Source: Paenarthrobacter aurescens
GTDB taxonomy: Bacteria > Actinomycetota > Actinomycetes > Actinomycetales > Micrococcaceae
Direction: 5' to 3'
Assembly: GCF_041549525.1 (NCBI RefSeq)
Contig: NZ_CP157456.1
Location: 310,001 to 374,000 of the forward strand
Length of the DNA: 64,000 bases
This document shows, piece by piece, positions 34,153-43,108 of this stretch. How positions within the stretch are numbered: position 1 is the stretch's first letter; each line of letters starts with the position of its first letter. The notes under the pieces were generated by a model. It made no database searches and was not told where the DNA came from. It saw nothing but the letters and a program-made list of their open reading frames with translations. The translations under genes were made by a program, and so were the position numbers.

Positions 34153-35712
34153 CTAGGTTGGGGCCGAATGCTTTGTTGGTCCCGCCCGATGACCGGGGAG
34201 TGGCGGAGGCTTCGATCGGTAGCGGTGACCGGTGGGAGTACCAACTTCCATGGTGTGAATCTCGCCGGTGATCGTACTGCCCGTAGCGCCGGTGGTGCCC
34301 GTATCTTCCGATGTTCCCGAAGTACCCGTTGTGGCGGTCCACCCGGGGTGTTCTTTGGTGTGGTTGCAGGCTTCGCATAGCCCTGCACCGTTCGCGGGGT
34401 TCGTTTTCCCGCCGGAATGCCAGGACACCACATGGTCAATATGCCGGATGGGCGCATCACAATACGGCGTCCGGCACGTGTGGTCCCGGGTCTCGATGAA
34501 CCGCCTCAGCTGGCCGGTGAAAAGCCGGGCCTTCGAATCCGTAGCAAGCAACTCACCCGTACCCGGCGCCGTGTAAAGCCGACGAAGCCACACATCGAAT
34601 TCCTTATCAGGCAATGGTTGCGCCGCCTGCGCCTGATCCCGTCCGGCGGGTGCCCGCCCCGCAGTTGCTTTTCCGGCGTTTGCCCGCCCGGCGTTTGCCC
34701 GTCCGGAGTTGGCTGCCGGCCGTGAGTTTACGGCTTGCCCCAGTCGGAGGAGCTCCCGTGCCCATTCCGCCGGGACGATCCCGTACCCTCGAAGCCGTGC
34801 CGGTTCACTATCGCCCTGGAACAGGGTCCGGTCCGTCATGACCAGATCCAGGTTGATTCCCGAAAACCCGCCCGGGGTCCCGGTGATGCGTTCGACGAGG
34901 GTGTCGGCCATGACCTGGCCGCGGGTCGGGACAGCACTACCTGAACCGGAAGCACCACCCGAACCAGCGTCACCGCTGGAACGGGCCGAATCAGCCGCTT
35001 GGGTCAGTGCTTTATAGACCGCCACACCCTGGGCCACCGGCAACAGCGCCGTCAAATACGTCATGGTGTCCGGCGCCGGACGCAAACTCACCATCCGCTC
35101 AGACGCCGCACGGGCAGCACGCCCCGCCACCGACCGCGGATCACGACGATACGCAGCAGCCTTCGCCGCCGCCACAATCGCCCTGTCGCCCTTCCCATCA
35201 AAAGTCCCCGTATCCGCGGCGAGTTCCTCATCAACCGCAGCCCGATCCTCAACACTCAGGCAGGCCGTCTCCTTCACCAGCAGCGTGGCCCGCCACTCAT
35301 TCAACAGCCCGGCCTGCAACGCCGCCAACGTCCGCGGCATCTCCACCACCAAAGCCTTAGCCAAACCCAACAACCGCGACCCACGATTCGGGGATTCCCG
35401 ACGCGCCAACGCCACCTGCGCACCCACCCCTTGGCCACGCTCAGCCGCAGGAACACCAGCCTCGGCCTGCTCAACCCGCTGAGCAAGATCAAAAGCCACA
35501 GCCGCCCGGGCCTGCAGAGCAACAATCGCCGATTTCAGGTTTTCCAGTCCGTGGATCTGATCGATCAACCCACCATCTTCAGTGCTCAGACGGATGGAGC
35601 CCAGCAGGGAGATCAGGTCCGAAATCCGTGGCTCACGCGGGCCGCCCTCTGCTTTCGGAGCATGCAGAAGCGCCACGGTATCCGTAGCCACGCCCTCCAC
35701 AATCTGCTCCAT
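34153..35712 (-). CDS. DUF222/HNH endonuclease (13E12-repeat family)
   Basis: The 519-residue protein has a long helical DUF222 region (about 15-330) with [21 protein letters not shown] variable Gly/Ala/Arg repeat linker encoded by five 15-bp units (34646-34720) follows. The HNH domain reads [35 protein letters not shown] and NHTKEHPGW. The C-terminus is Thr/Gly-rich. These proteins are numerous in actinobacteria and related to mycobacterial REP13E12. Their biological role is unclear. Start at ATG 35712 ([10 protein letters not shown]). Confidence 0.88.
   Translation of the reverse strand: MEQIVEGVATDTVALLHAPKAEGGPREPRISDLISLLGSIRLSTEDGGLIDQIHGLENLKSAIVALQARAAVAFDLAQRVEQAEAGVPAAERGQGVGAQVALARRESPNRGSRLLGLAKALVVEMPRTLAALQAGLLNEWRATLLVKETACLSVEDRAAVDEELAADTGTFDGKGDRAIVAAAKAAAYRRDPRSVAGRAARAASERMVSLRPAPDTMTYLTALLPVAQGVAVYKALTQAADSARSSGDAGSGGASGSGSAVPTRGQVMADTLVERITGTPGGFSGINLDLVMTDRTLFQGDSEPARLRGYGIVPAEWARELLRLGQAVNSRPAANSGRANAGRANAGKATAGRAPAGRDQAQAAQPLPDKEFDVWLRRLYTAPGTGELLATDSKARLFTGQLRRFIETRDHTCRTPYCDAPIRHIDHVVSWHSGGKTNPANGAGLCEACNHTKEHPGWTATTGTSGTSEDTGTTGATGSTITGEIHTMEVGTPTGHRYRSKPPPLPGHRAGPTKHSAPT
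34646..34720. repeat. Five 15-bp tandem units in the HNH nuclease gene
   Basis: Units of about GCGTTTGCCCGCCCG run five times, two of them almost identical, and encode GRANA-like pentapeptides in the linker between DUF222 and HNH. The period is a multiple of three, so copy changes would stay in frame. Confidence 0.8.
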
Positions 35713-35799
35713 GCCCGCTACTCTTCCAGCGAGCAAAGCTCGCCAGAAGACGGCAATCCTCCTATGTGGAAAACCCCCCGGCATTAGGCAAAGCGCCAG

Positions 35800-36591
35800 C
35801 TAGCGTCGTGCCAGCACCGTCCGCGTCCGCACTGCAATTGCGGCACCGAGGACCAAGGCTGCAGCGACTGCCGCTGCGATAGCCGTGGGGAATGACTCGG
35901 GGGCATCCGCGCTGCGGCCGACAGTGATCCACACAAGGCCCCACGCGATAGCGGCTGCGAGTGCCAGCCGGCCGTGCCCTTTGATGGCCAAGGAAACGCC
36001 CACAACGGCTACCACCACCAGGACGCCCACGGACCAGATTTCGGGACGCAGGCCCAGCCCGGAGAAGCCGGAAGCCTTGAGCGCCGCTGCAATGTTTGCG
36101 CACACGGCCACGCTGGTCCAGCCCAGGTACAGCCCCAGAGTCCCATCAACAACAACAGCTTCAACCCAGGAATCCGCTCGGCTTTGGCTGTAGCGCAGGA
36201 AGGCGGTCACCAGCGTCACGAGCAAGGCAAGGATCACCACAACGCTGACCAGAAGAAGGCCTGCCTGAACGGACAGGATCCAGGCGGCGTTGAGGATCAT
36301 GGACACAGCAACGATCCACCCGAGCGAGCGCTGCCGGGGATTGGCCCGCTGGGACGGCAGCCATTGCCACACCGTGAAGGCGAACAACCCGGTGTACACC
36401 ACGGACCAGATGGAGAAAGCGGGTGTGGCGGGCGCCAGAAGTGTTGAGTCGGCGGCCAACGCTCCGCCGGCTGCCTGCGCGATGGGCGTCCCGCCAAAGA
36501 CTCCGACGCCGATCATGGAACCGACGATGCACACCACCAAGCTCACGGTGACCGTTATCTGCCGCATGAGATCCGGGCTTTGAGTTTTCAT
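35800..36591 (-). CDS. TspO/MBR-like membrane protein (extended)
   Basis: A 263-residue protein with about eight predicted helices. The TspO-type signature PAFSIWSVVYTGLFAFTVWQ lies near residue 60, and a second Trp-containing helix LGLYLGWTSVAVCANIAAAL near residue 150. Standard TspO has about 160 residues and five helices; here three more follow. TspO proteins bind porphyrins and other ligands, and the Rhodobacter homolog lies in a carotenoid gene cluster. Here it is divergent from a MarR gene that borders the carotenoid operon. ATG 36591 has AGGAAGAGG upstream. Confidence 0.78.
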   Translation of the reverse strand: MKTQSPDLMRQITVTVSLVVCIVGSMIGVGVFGGTPIAQAAGGALAADSTLLAPATPAFSIWSVVYTGLFAFTVWQWLPSQRANPRQRSLGWIVAVSMILNAAWILSVQAGLLLVSVVVILALLVTLVTAFLRYSQSRADSWVEAVVVDGTLGLYLGWTSVAVCANIAAALKASGFSGLGLRPEIWSVGVLVVVAVVGVSLAIKGHGRLALAAAIAWGLVWITVGRSADAPESFPTAIAAAVAAALVLGAAIAVRTRTVLARR

Positions 36592-36671
36592 GTGCTGAGC
36601 CTCTTCCTGGTGGGATGTGCGGGTGGGAAGTGCGGGGTCATGCATTCCGGGGGCAGGTGACTTAGTATCAA

Positions 36672-36680
36672 ATTGCTAGC
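36672..36680. promoter_or_regulatory. ATTGCTAGC box upstream of MarR-1
   Basis: ATTGCTAGC lies 34 bases before the MarR-1 start, in the tspO-marR divergent region. The same ATTGCTAG octamer occurs in the idi-marR-2 region at the other end of the carotenoid cluster, so it is a candidate operator shared by both. Confidence 0.45.
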
Positions 36681-36714
36681 GAAACGAGCTTTACGCTTAT
36701 CGAAGGAACATCGG

Positions 36715-37263
36715 ATGGACGCGAATGGCCACGCAAAGGGCTATTGGTACGGCAAAGACCCAGGTCAGAAGGCCATAGCCATTGAGGTCTTGAACGCCCT
36801 GCGGGATTACCGCGCCTCCGAGCAAGCCATGCGACGCCGGACCCGTTCGTCCATGGGCATGGGCGAGAAGGACCTGTTGGCTCTGCGCTACCTGTTTGAA
36901 GCCGAGGCCTCCGGCAAAGTGATGAAGCCGAAGGATCTGGGTGACAAGCTGGGCATAACGTCCGCTTCCATGACAACACTGATTGACCGCCTGGTGGAGT
37001 CCGGCCATATTCGCCGCGAACCCCACCCCACTGATCGCCGCGCACTGATCCTGAAGGCCACTCCGGGCTCGGACCAGGAAGTTCGGCACACTTTGGGTGG
37101 GATGCACCGCCGGATGCTTGATGCGGCCTGCGCTTTGAATCCCGAGGAATCCAGGGTAGTGGTGGGCTTCCTGCAGCACATGCGCGAAGCCCTGGACACC
37201 ATCGATGAAGAACCGGCCGACCCGGAAGAACCTTCAGACGCCCAGCACCCCACAGCATCATGA
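36715..37263 (+). CDS. MarR-family regulator next to the carotenoid operon (MarR-1)
   Basis: A 182-residue winged-helix protein: MGEKDLLALRYLFEAEASGK, PKDLGDKLGITSASMTTLID and wing HIRREPHPTDRRALILKATP. It resembles MarR-2 at 43109-43696 (AS.T.L.DRL...GH..R..HP.DRRAL). ATG 36715 follows GAAGGA. The last six bases overlap the end of the convergent crtYf-crtEb gene. Control of carotenoid synthesis or of tspO is inferred from position; in Corynebacterium a MarR protein, CrtR, does this. Confidence 0.85.
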   Translation: MDANGHAKGYWYGKDPGQKAIAIEVLNALRDYRASEQAMRRRTRSSMGMGEKDLLALRYLFEAEASGKVMKPKDLGDKLGITSASMTTLIDRLVESGHIRREPHPTDRRALILKATPGSDQEVRHTLGGMHRRMLDAACALNPEESRVVVGFLQHMREALDTIDEEPADPEEPSDAQHPTAS

Positions 37264-38469
37264 GGTGAGGCTCCACTGCAGGATGAAAATAAGCGTCACC
37301 AGGAATCCTGAACCATAGTTGAGCCAGATAAACCGCCGCCAGGCCACATTGGTGCGCGCCGCCGTCGTATCCGTCACGTTCCAGTACGGTGCGCAGTTGA
37401 TGATGTACGGGATGGCGATGATGGCCGCGAGCGGCCCGGGCCACGGGGTGGCCAGCATGGCCAGGCCCGCAACAAGCCAGAGTCCGACGGCGAGCCTCAC
37501 CGTCCGGCGGGCACCGATCACAGTTGCTATGGAACCGATTCCGGCCTGCCGGTCCGGTTCGATGTCCTGGACCGCGCCAAACGCGTGCGCAGCCATGCCC
37601 CAGAGGAAGAACGCGGCCAGGAGGATCAGCAGCCCGGGCGTCACATTCGTCCCGGCCAGCGCCAAACCGACGACGGCGGGACTGACAAAGTGCGTACTGG
37701 AGGTCAACGAGTCCAAGACCGGGCGTTCCTTGAAGCGGAGGCCAGCCACGGAGTAGGCCACCACGGCGAAGGCGCTCACCGCCAGGCTGATCCATGCCGC
37801 AGGCCCGCCCGCGAACGCCAGCACCAGCAGGAACGGGATGTTGGTGATGGCCGCGAGCCACAGCATGGGCCGGTGCAGGTGCGGTTGAAGCAGGGCGCCT
37901 TCCATGCCGCCCTTACGCGGGTTCTTGAGGTCCGACTCATAGTCGAAGACGTCGTTGATACCGTACATGGCCAGGTTGTAGGGGATCAGGAAGTAGAAGG
38001 TGCCCACAATCAGCACCCAGTCGATTTCCCGGGTGGTGAGCAGCATGGCCGCGGCAAAGGGGTAGGCGGTGTTGATCCAGCTGACAGGGCGCGACGCGAG
38101 GAGGGCCTGGGGGACGAGGCCCTTGAGACTGCCCGCCGGCTTGGAGCTCCGCTTGCGCGTGAGCCACATCCACAGGCCTGGCAGCGCAACAACGCCCGCC
38201 AACGGGTAGGCGAAGTCCTCGATGGGTGCCAGGCCGATCCTGAACCCGAGGATGTGTGAGGCGTCGTAGTGGAAGAGTTCCATGCCGATCATGACCGAAT
38301 CGAACACAGCCGTGAGGACAGCCAAGGCCGCGAACGCGAGCCCAACGGCCTTCCAATGCTTGGCGGCTTCGCCGGACCGGGCACCCGACCGCGCACCCTG
38401 TCGGGCAAAGATCACTCCGGCCACCACGGCAGCGGCAATGAACGCGAGCGCGAGCCACAAATATGTCAT
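37258..38469 (-). CDS. crtEb: Fusion of C50 carotenoid cyclase subunit (CrtYf) and lycopene elongase (CrtEb)
   Basis: A 403-residue membrane protein. Residues 1-110 are a lycopene-cyclase-type domain (AVFDSVMIGMELFHYDAS, APIEDFAYPLAGVVALPGLW). Residues 115-403 are a UbiA-type prenyltransferase with Asp-rich motifs NDVFDYESDLKNPRKGG and DIEPDRQAG. In Corynebacterium these are separate genes, crtYf and crtEb. CrtEb adds C5 units to lycopene (flavuxanthin), and CrtYe/f cyclises the ends to decaprenoxanthin. Its ATG overlaps the crtYe stop by four bases. Confidence 0.9.
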   Translation of the reverse strand: MTYLWLALAFIAAAVVAGVIFARQGARSGARSGEAAKHWKAVGLAFAALAVLTAVFDSVMIGMELFHYDASHILGFRIGLAPIEDFAYPLAGVVALPGLWMWLTRKRSSKPAGSLKGLVPQALLASRPVSWINTAYPFAAAMLLTTREIDWVLIVGTFYFLIPYNLAMYGINDVFDYESDLKNPRKGGMEGALLQPHLHRPMLWLAAITNIPFLLVLAFAGGPAAWISLAVSAFAVVAYSVAGLRFKERPVLDSLTSSTHFVSPAVVGLALAGTNVTPGLLILLAAFFLWGMAAHAFGAVQDIEPDRQAGIGSIATVIGARRTVRLAVGLWLVAGLAMLATPWPGPLAAIIAIPYIINCAPYWNVTDTTAARTNVAWRRFIWLNYGSGFLVTLIFILQWSLTS

Positions 38470-38816
38470 ACGTGCTCCCGCACTTTCTCATGGCGTTTAG
38501 CCGGGACGGCGTCCAGCAGCCGCCGTGCGCCTGTGTAGAGAACCATGGTGCACAGCACCAGGAATAGCAGGAAGACGGGTTCTTCGATGGGCAATTCGGG
38601 TGCGAGCAGGAGCCCGGTGGCTATGGTGCCTTCGCCGCGCAGGAAGATCCCCAGCCCGATTCCGGCCAGGTCCCAGCCGAGCAGGAACAAAACCCCGACG
38701 GCGGTCACTATCGCCGCTGCTTTGCCGTCCCGCCAGAAGAACAGACGGAAACGGTGATCGAGCAGGAGCATGCAGGCGATGCCCAGAAGCAGCGAGGCCA
38801 AGTAGAGAACACCCAT
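38466..38816 (-). CDS. crtYe: C50 carotenoid cyclase subunit CrtYe
   Basis: A 116-residue protein with three membrane helices. It is a lycopene cyclase domain of the heterodimeric type: LLLDHRFRLFFWRD, GWDLAGIGLGIFLRGEGTIA and PELPIEEPVFLLFLV, where the acidic PxE(E) motif is conserved. It works with the CrtYf part of the next gene product. TAATG overlaps at its start and ATGA at its end couple it to crtI and the fusion gene. Confidence 0.9.
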   Translation of the reverse strand: MGVLYLASLLLGIACMLLLDHRFRLFFWRDGKAAAIVTAVGVLFLLGWDLAGIGLGIFLRGEGTIATGLLLAPELPIEEPVFLLFLVLCTMVLYTGARRLLDAVPAKRHEKVREHV

Positions 38817-40468
38817 TAGCCAATCCTGCTAGCTACAGGCCTCACAGTGGTAGGGCCGGTGCTGTGATCGCCGCGGATCCGCTTCAACACAAGCTCGGCG
38901 CTGATAAGGCACATGGGCACGCCAACGCCTGGAGCCGTGGTGGCGCCGGCGTAGTAGAGACCGCGGACACGTTTGGAGGCGTTTTGGGCCCGGAACATGG
39001 CGCTCTGCTTCAGAGTGTGCGCCGGTCCCAGCATGCCTCCGCGCCAGGAGTTGTAGTCACGTGCGAAGTCGGCCGGGCCGATGGTGTGCCGTGCAACCAC
39101 GCGCTCGCGGAGGTCCGGGATGTTGGCCCACCGGGCGATCTGGTCAATGGCGGCGTCGGCTGTCCGTTCTATCAGCTCATCACCGCTGCCTTCCGGCCCG
39201 CCGGAGCCCAGTGAGGGATCGGCGGGGATGGGGACCAGGACAAAGAGATTCTCGTGGCCTGTGGGTGCGACGCCGGGATCGGTGGCGCTGGGTTTGCAGA
39301 CGTAGATGGAAGCGGGGTCCGGAATGCTTGGATCTTCACCGAAGATGGAGGCGAAGTTGGCCTCCCAATCGCGGGTGAAGAACAGGGAGTGGTGGGGAAG
39401 GTCCGGCAGGGAACCCTTCACCCCCAGCATCACCAGGACGGCGCCGGGTCCGCTGGTTCGGCTCTGCCAGTACTTTTTGTTGTAGCTCCGGTCCCTGACG
39501 CCGAGCAGCTGTGTTTCGGTGTGATGGAGGTCCGCGCCGGAAACCACCTGATCGGCCACGCTGTAGTGCTCAACTCCGGAGTGGTCGCGCCACTTGACGC
39601 CGGTGACTTCCCGGCTGTCCTTGCCGGTAAACCATGAGGGAAGGTTCAGGCAGTCCAAGCGCCCGATTTTCTTGGGGTGGGCCGCTTCGCGGGTGGTGAT
39701 CTTCAGGGCTTCGGCACCTGTATGGATCCTCACGCCGGCCTCGATCGCCAAGGCTTCCAGGCGTTCAACCAAGGCCCAAAAACCGCCCATGGGGTACTGC
39801 ACGCCCTCGCCCAGGTCCAAGGCGCTCATCAGGTGGTACATGGCAGGAGCGGCGGATGGGCTGGTGCCAAGGAAAACTGCCGGATACCCCAGCACTTGCC
39901 GAAGCACCGGATGCTGGAAGCGCTGGGAAACGTATTTGTCCAGGGGGGTCAGGAGCAGTTGGGCCAGCCTGGGCAGGCTGCGCACTACCTCTGGTTGAAA
40001 CAGTGCCTGCAGCTTGGTGAACGGGTTGTAAAGGAAGAACCGCTCGGCCATCTCCGTAGTGTGCTGTGCTGAGGCCAGGTAGGAGCGGAGCTCTTTGGCA
40101 CTGCCTGGCTCAAGGTGTTCGAAGGTGTCCAAAACCTGATCGCTGCCAAGCGGGATGGTCAACGGGTCCGGCCTGACGCCGTCGTGGTTTGGTTCGCTGA
40201 AGACGCGGTACGCAGGGCTGAGCGTGCGCAGGTCCAGTTGTTCAGCGGTGCTGGTGCCGAGCAGTTCAAAGAAGTGGTCGAACACCCCTGGCATGAGGTA
40301 CCAGGATGGTCCGGTGTCCCAGCGGAATCCACCGCGTTCCAGGCTGCCGGCGCGGCCGCCCACTTGTGCGCGCTGTTCGAGCAGCTGGACCTCGTGTCCT
40401 TCATGGGCGAGGAGGGCGGCGGTGGCAAGCCCAGCGATGCCACCGCCGATCACTACTGTGCGGGTCAT
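38816..40468 (-). CDS. crtI: Phytoene desaturase CrtI
   Basis: A 550-residue FAD-dependent desaturase. The dinucleotide-binding motif is VVIGGGIAGLATAALLAHEG near the N-terminus. RAGSLERGGFRWDTGPSWYL is typical of CrtI, and the C-terminal signature GLYYAGATTAPGVGVPM closes the FAD site. It converts phytoene to lycopene in four steps. It overlaps crtB and crtYe by four bases and one base. Confidence 0.95.
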   Translation of the reverse strand: MTRTVVIGGGIAGLATAALLAHEGHEVQLLEQRAQVGGRAGSLERGGFRWDTGPSWYLMPGVFDHFFELLGTSTAEQLDLRTLSPAYRVFSEPNHDGVRPDPLTIPLGSDQVLDTFEHLEPGSAKELRSYLASAQHTTEMAERFFLYNPFTKLQALFQPEVVRSLPRLAQLLLTPLDKYVSQRFQHPVLRQVLGYPAVFLGTSPSAAPAMYHLMSALDLGEGVQYPMGGFWALVERLEALAIEAGVRIHTGAEALKITTREAAHPKKIGRLDCLNLPSWFTGKDSREVTGVKWRDHSGVEHYSVADQVVSGADLHHTETQLLGVRDRSYNKKYWQSRTSGPGAVLVMLGVKGSLPDLPHHSLFFTRDWEANFASIFGEDPSIPDPASIYVCKPSATDPGVAPTGHENLFVLVPIPADPSLGSGGPEGSGDELIERTADAAIDQIARWANIPDLRERVVARHTIGPADFARDYNSWRGGMLGPAHTLKQSAMFRAQNASKRVRGLYYAGATTAPGVGVPMCLISAELVLKRIRGDHSTGPTTVRPVASRIG

Positions 40469-41379
40469 TTGTGCAGCTCCATCCAGGTTGAGGCCACGGC
40501 GCGGGCCGCGAGCCCGGCTTTTACTGCATCCGGTACACGGACGCGGGAGCGGTAGAGCTCGTCCACGGTGGTCTGTTCAATGCGGTCCGTGAGCGCCTGG
40601 AACAGTGCCGAGGCGCTGCGCACGGCAGCCCGGGCGTCACGGGGCAGCAGGGGGATGACGGCGTTGGCGTCGGCCAGCTGGGCCCGGATGGTACGGACCC
40701 ATTCCATACGGTCCTGGTCCTCCAGGTGGTCTGAGGTGCCTAGGTAGCTGCGGCCCAGGCGGGTGGTGTCATCGGCCAGGTCCCTGAGGAAGTTGATGTT
40801 CTGGAAAGCAGCGCCCAACCTGCTGGCGCCGTATTCCAAAGCCGCGGCGTCGCCGTCGTCGATTTTCTCATCCCGCATGAAGACCCGCAGGCACATCAAC
40901 CCCACCACCTCCGCGGAACCGTGAACGTAACCGTCGTGGGCGTCAGCGTCAAAACGACGCAGCGGTGCGGACTGTGGCGCGGCTTCAGTCTGCTCGCCAA
41001 GGTCCATGCGCATGGAGTCAAAGAACGGATCAATGAGCGATTGGTCGATCCTGGCGGCGCGGGCAGTCTGGGCGAAGGCATGAATGATGAGGTCGCTGCT
41101 GTAGCCGAGCTGTACGGCCCTGTGGGTCTCGTCAATGAAGTGGGTCAGTGCCTCGCACTGTTCCTGGTAGCTGAGGCCCGCCTCGGCCGTCACTCCGTCA
41201 ACGAGTTCGTCGGCCACCCGCACCAGGGCGTAGATGTTGCGGACGTGTTGGCGGTGCCGGGAGCCCAGCAAGCGGCACGCCAGGCCGAACGAGGTGGAGT
41301 AGGCGGAAATGACTTGGTTGGCGGCACGTTCTGCCGTGCGCGTGAAATGTGTAAACGAGGTATCCGTGGCCACGCTCAT
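40465..41379 (-). CDS. crtB: Phytoene synthase CrtB
   Basis: A 304-residue squalene/phytoene synthase. First Asp-rich motif VRVADELVDG, second INFLRDLADDTTRLGRSYLG. It condenses two geranylgeranyl diphosphates to phytoene. The ATGA overlap with crtE at its start and with crtI at its end shows tight coupling. Length is normal. Confidence 0.95.
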   Translation of the reverse strand: MSVATDTSFTHFTRTAERAANQVISAYSTSFGLACRLLGSRHRQHVRNIYALVRVADELVDGVTAEAGLSYQEQCEALTHFIDETHRAVQLGYSSDLIIHAFAQTARAARIDQSLIDPFFDSMRMDLGEQTEAAPQSAPLRRFDADAHDGYVHGSAEVVGLMCLRVFMRDEKIDDGDAAALEYGASRLGAAFQNINFLRDLADDTTRLGRSYLGTSDHLEDQDRMEWVRTIRAQLADANAVIPLLPRDARAAVRSASALFQALTDRIEQTTVDELYRSRVRVPDAVKAGLAARAVASTWMELHK

Positions 41380-42455
41380 GACTGCCGTCCCTCCAGCTGT
41401 CCGGCGAGATCGAGCATCACGTTGCGCACGCTGGCCGGGATGGTGCTGGTCAGTTGATTGTTGAATGCCTGCATTTGTTCCTCGATGAGGCCTTGGACAA
41501 ATGCTTCGGCCCCGCAGTCGCTCAGATGCCTGCGCACATGCTCGCCGTCTCCGACGCTCAGCTCAGGCCTGCCAAAAAACGGCTCAATGTCCGGCCACGC
41601 CATGGTGGTCCGTGCGTGGGCGATGATGGCCGTTTCCTTTCCCTCGCGGAGGTCGGAAAAGGGATCCTTGCCGTGGCGGCGAGGATCCCCGAAAGTGGAC
41701 AGGAGGTCGTCCTGGAGTTGAAAGGCCAGGCCAAGATGCCTGCCGGCTGTTGCGAGCGCATTTTCGACGGCGAAGTCGGCGCCTGCCAGCGTTGCGGCGG
41801 CACGCAGGGGGAGTTCAAAAGTGTAGGTAGCCGTCTTGTAGCCACACATCACCAGGATTGTCTGAAGGTCCGGGGCAATAATGCCGTCGCCCAGGCCTAC
41901 ATCCAATTGTTCGCCTGCAACGGTCTCGTTGATGGTGTGTTCCAGGAGGTCCAGGAGCCTGAGCCGGAGCCCGTGCGGGAGGTCTGCCCGGGCGAAGGAC
42001 TGATGCGTGGCGGCGAGCAGCATGTCGCCCATGAGGATTCCGCCGGTCTGGGCCCAGTGGAGGCCGCTGCCGGCGCGGGCGTTTTCGCCTGCTTCCGCGA
42101 GGAGGGATCCGATCAGGTTGGGGTGCCCGCGGCGGACGAGGTCGCCGTCGATCACGTCATCGTGGAGGAGGAAGGCGTAGTGCAGGAGTTCGATGGCTGC
42201 GGCGATGCTGATGGCGGTTTCGCGGCGGCGCGGTTCCTGAGCCTGGTGCAGGGCATCGTAGGTTTCCATCAGCAGCAGAGGCCGGACAAACTTACCGCCA
42301 AGGACGTTCTGGCCGGCGAGAGCCCACAGCCTGGCGAAGTCCGGGCCGTAGGCTGTCGCGGCGCTGGCCCGTTTGCCGATCAGCCCGCTGAGCTCGTTTT
42401 CGATCGCGGTGCAGAGCTCGGTCCGGCCGCGGACGGTGCTTGAGGTGATGGTCAT
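41376..42455 (-). CDS. crtE: Geranylgeranyl diphosphate synthase CrtE
   Basis: A 359-residue trans-prenyl diphosphate synthase. The first Asp-rich motif is LLHDDVIDGD, and the second is QLQDDLLSTFGDP. GGKFVRPLLLMETYDAL carries substrate-binding residues. It makes C20 diphosphate for CrtB and CrtEb. The start MTITSSTVRG at 42455 overlaps the idi stop (ATGA); the open frame upstream is only idi in another frame. Confidence 0.95.
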   Translation of the reverse strand: MTITSSTVRGRTELCTAIENELSGLIGKRASAATAYGPDFARLWALAGQNVLGGKFVRPLLLMETYDALHQAQEPRRRETAISIAAAIELLHYAFLLHDDVIDGDLVRRGHPNLIGSLLAEAGENARAGSGLHWAQTGGILMGDMLLAATHQSFARADLPHGLRLRLLDLLEHTINETVAGEQLDVGLGDGIIAPDLQTILVMCGYKTATYTFELPLRAAATLAGADFAVENALATAGRHLGLAFQLQDDLLSTFGDPRRHGKDPFSDLREGKETAIIAHARTTMAWPDIEPFFGRPELSVGDGEHVRRHLSDCGAEAFVQGLIEEQMQAFNNQLTSTIPASVRNVMLDLAGQLEGRQS

Positions 42456-43006
42456 GCTTCGGCCCCGGCCTGGAGTGGCAGGGCACCGGCCTCGAGCAGC
42501 TCGGGGAACTGGAGCCCAAGCCAGGGGCTGAACGCGGAAGGCGTGTGTTCCAGGGCGTCGGCGAGCAGTGCGGGGGAGATCCAGGCCCAATCGGCAACTT
42601 CTGCGGGGTTTGGCTTCAGGACGCCGGTGATGCGGGCTACGTAGACGGGGCAAATTTCATTCTCCACGATCCCGGTGGGGTCTACCGCCCTGTATCGGAA
42701 GCGGGGGAGGACCAGTTCTATCCTGGTGGCGTCCACGCCGAGCTCGAATTGTGCCCGCCGGAGGACGGCATCCTCAGAATCTTCGCCGGGGCCGGGATGG
42801 CCGCAGAAGCTGTTGGTCCATACCCCGGGCCAGGTCTTTTTCTCGGGAGAGCGGCGGGTCAGGAGAACTTCCCCGACGTCGTTGAGCAGGTAGCAGGAGA
42901 AGGCGAGGTGCAGGGGAGTGTCCAGTGTGTGGACTCCTGCCTTGGGCGCCTCCCCAATGGGCGTTCCGGCGTCGTCAAGGAGGACCACCATTTCTGTCGC
43001 GTTCAT
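42452..43006 (-). CDS. idi: Isopentenyl-diphosphate delta-isomerase, type 1
   Basis: A 184-residue Nudix-fold isomerase. Catalytic Cys lies in TNSFCGHPGPGED, catalytic Glu in VENEICPVY, and a Nudix-type helix follows at SEDAVLRRAQFELG. It interconverts IPP and DMAPP and feeds CrtE. It is the first gene of the carotenoid operon. ATG 43006 has a GGAGGT ribosome site. The promoter must lie in the 102 bases shared with the divergent marR-2, which contain a CTAG-type repeat. Confidence 0.94.
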   Translation of the reverse strand: MNATEMVVLLDDAGTPIGEAPKAGVHTLDTPLHLAFSCYLLNDVGEVLLTRRSPEKKTWPGVWTNSFCGHPGPGEDSEDAVLRRAQFELGVDATRIELVLPRFRYRAVDPTGIVENEICPVYVARITGVLKPNPAEVADWAWISPALLADALEHTPSAFSPWLGLQFPELLEAGALPLQAGAEA

Positions 43007-43048
43007 CTTGCGCCTACCTCCACACCTTGATTCTGCCCGAAACCCAAT

Positions 43049-43065
43049 ATTGCTAGACAAGCTAG
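43049..43065. promoter_or_regulatory. ATTGCTAG...GCTAG box between idi and MarR-2
   Basis: ATTGCTAG (43049-43056) is followed after three bases by AGCTAG, giving CTAG-ACAAG-CTAG. It sits between the divergent idi and marR-2 starts, where a repressor could control both. The octamer recurs before MarR-1. Confidence 0.5.
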
Positions 43066-43108
43066 AAGAAAGGCTACCATGTAGGAAGTTGGGTGTAACA
43101 TACCAAAC

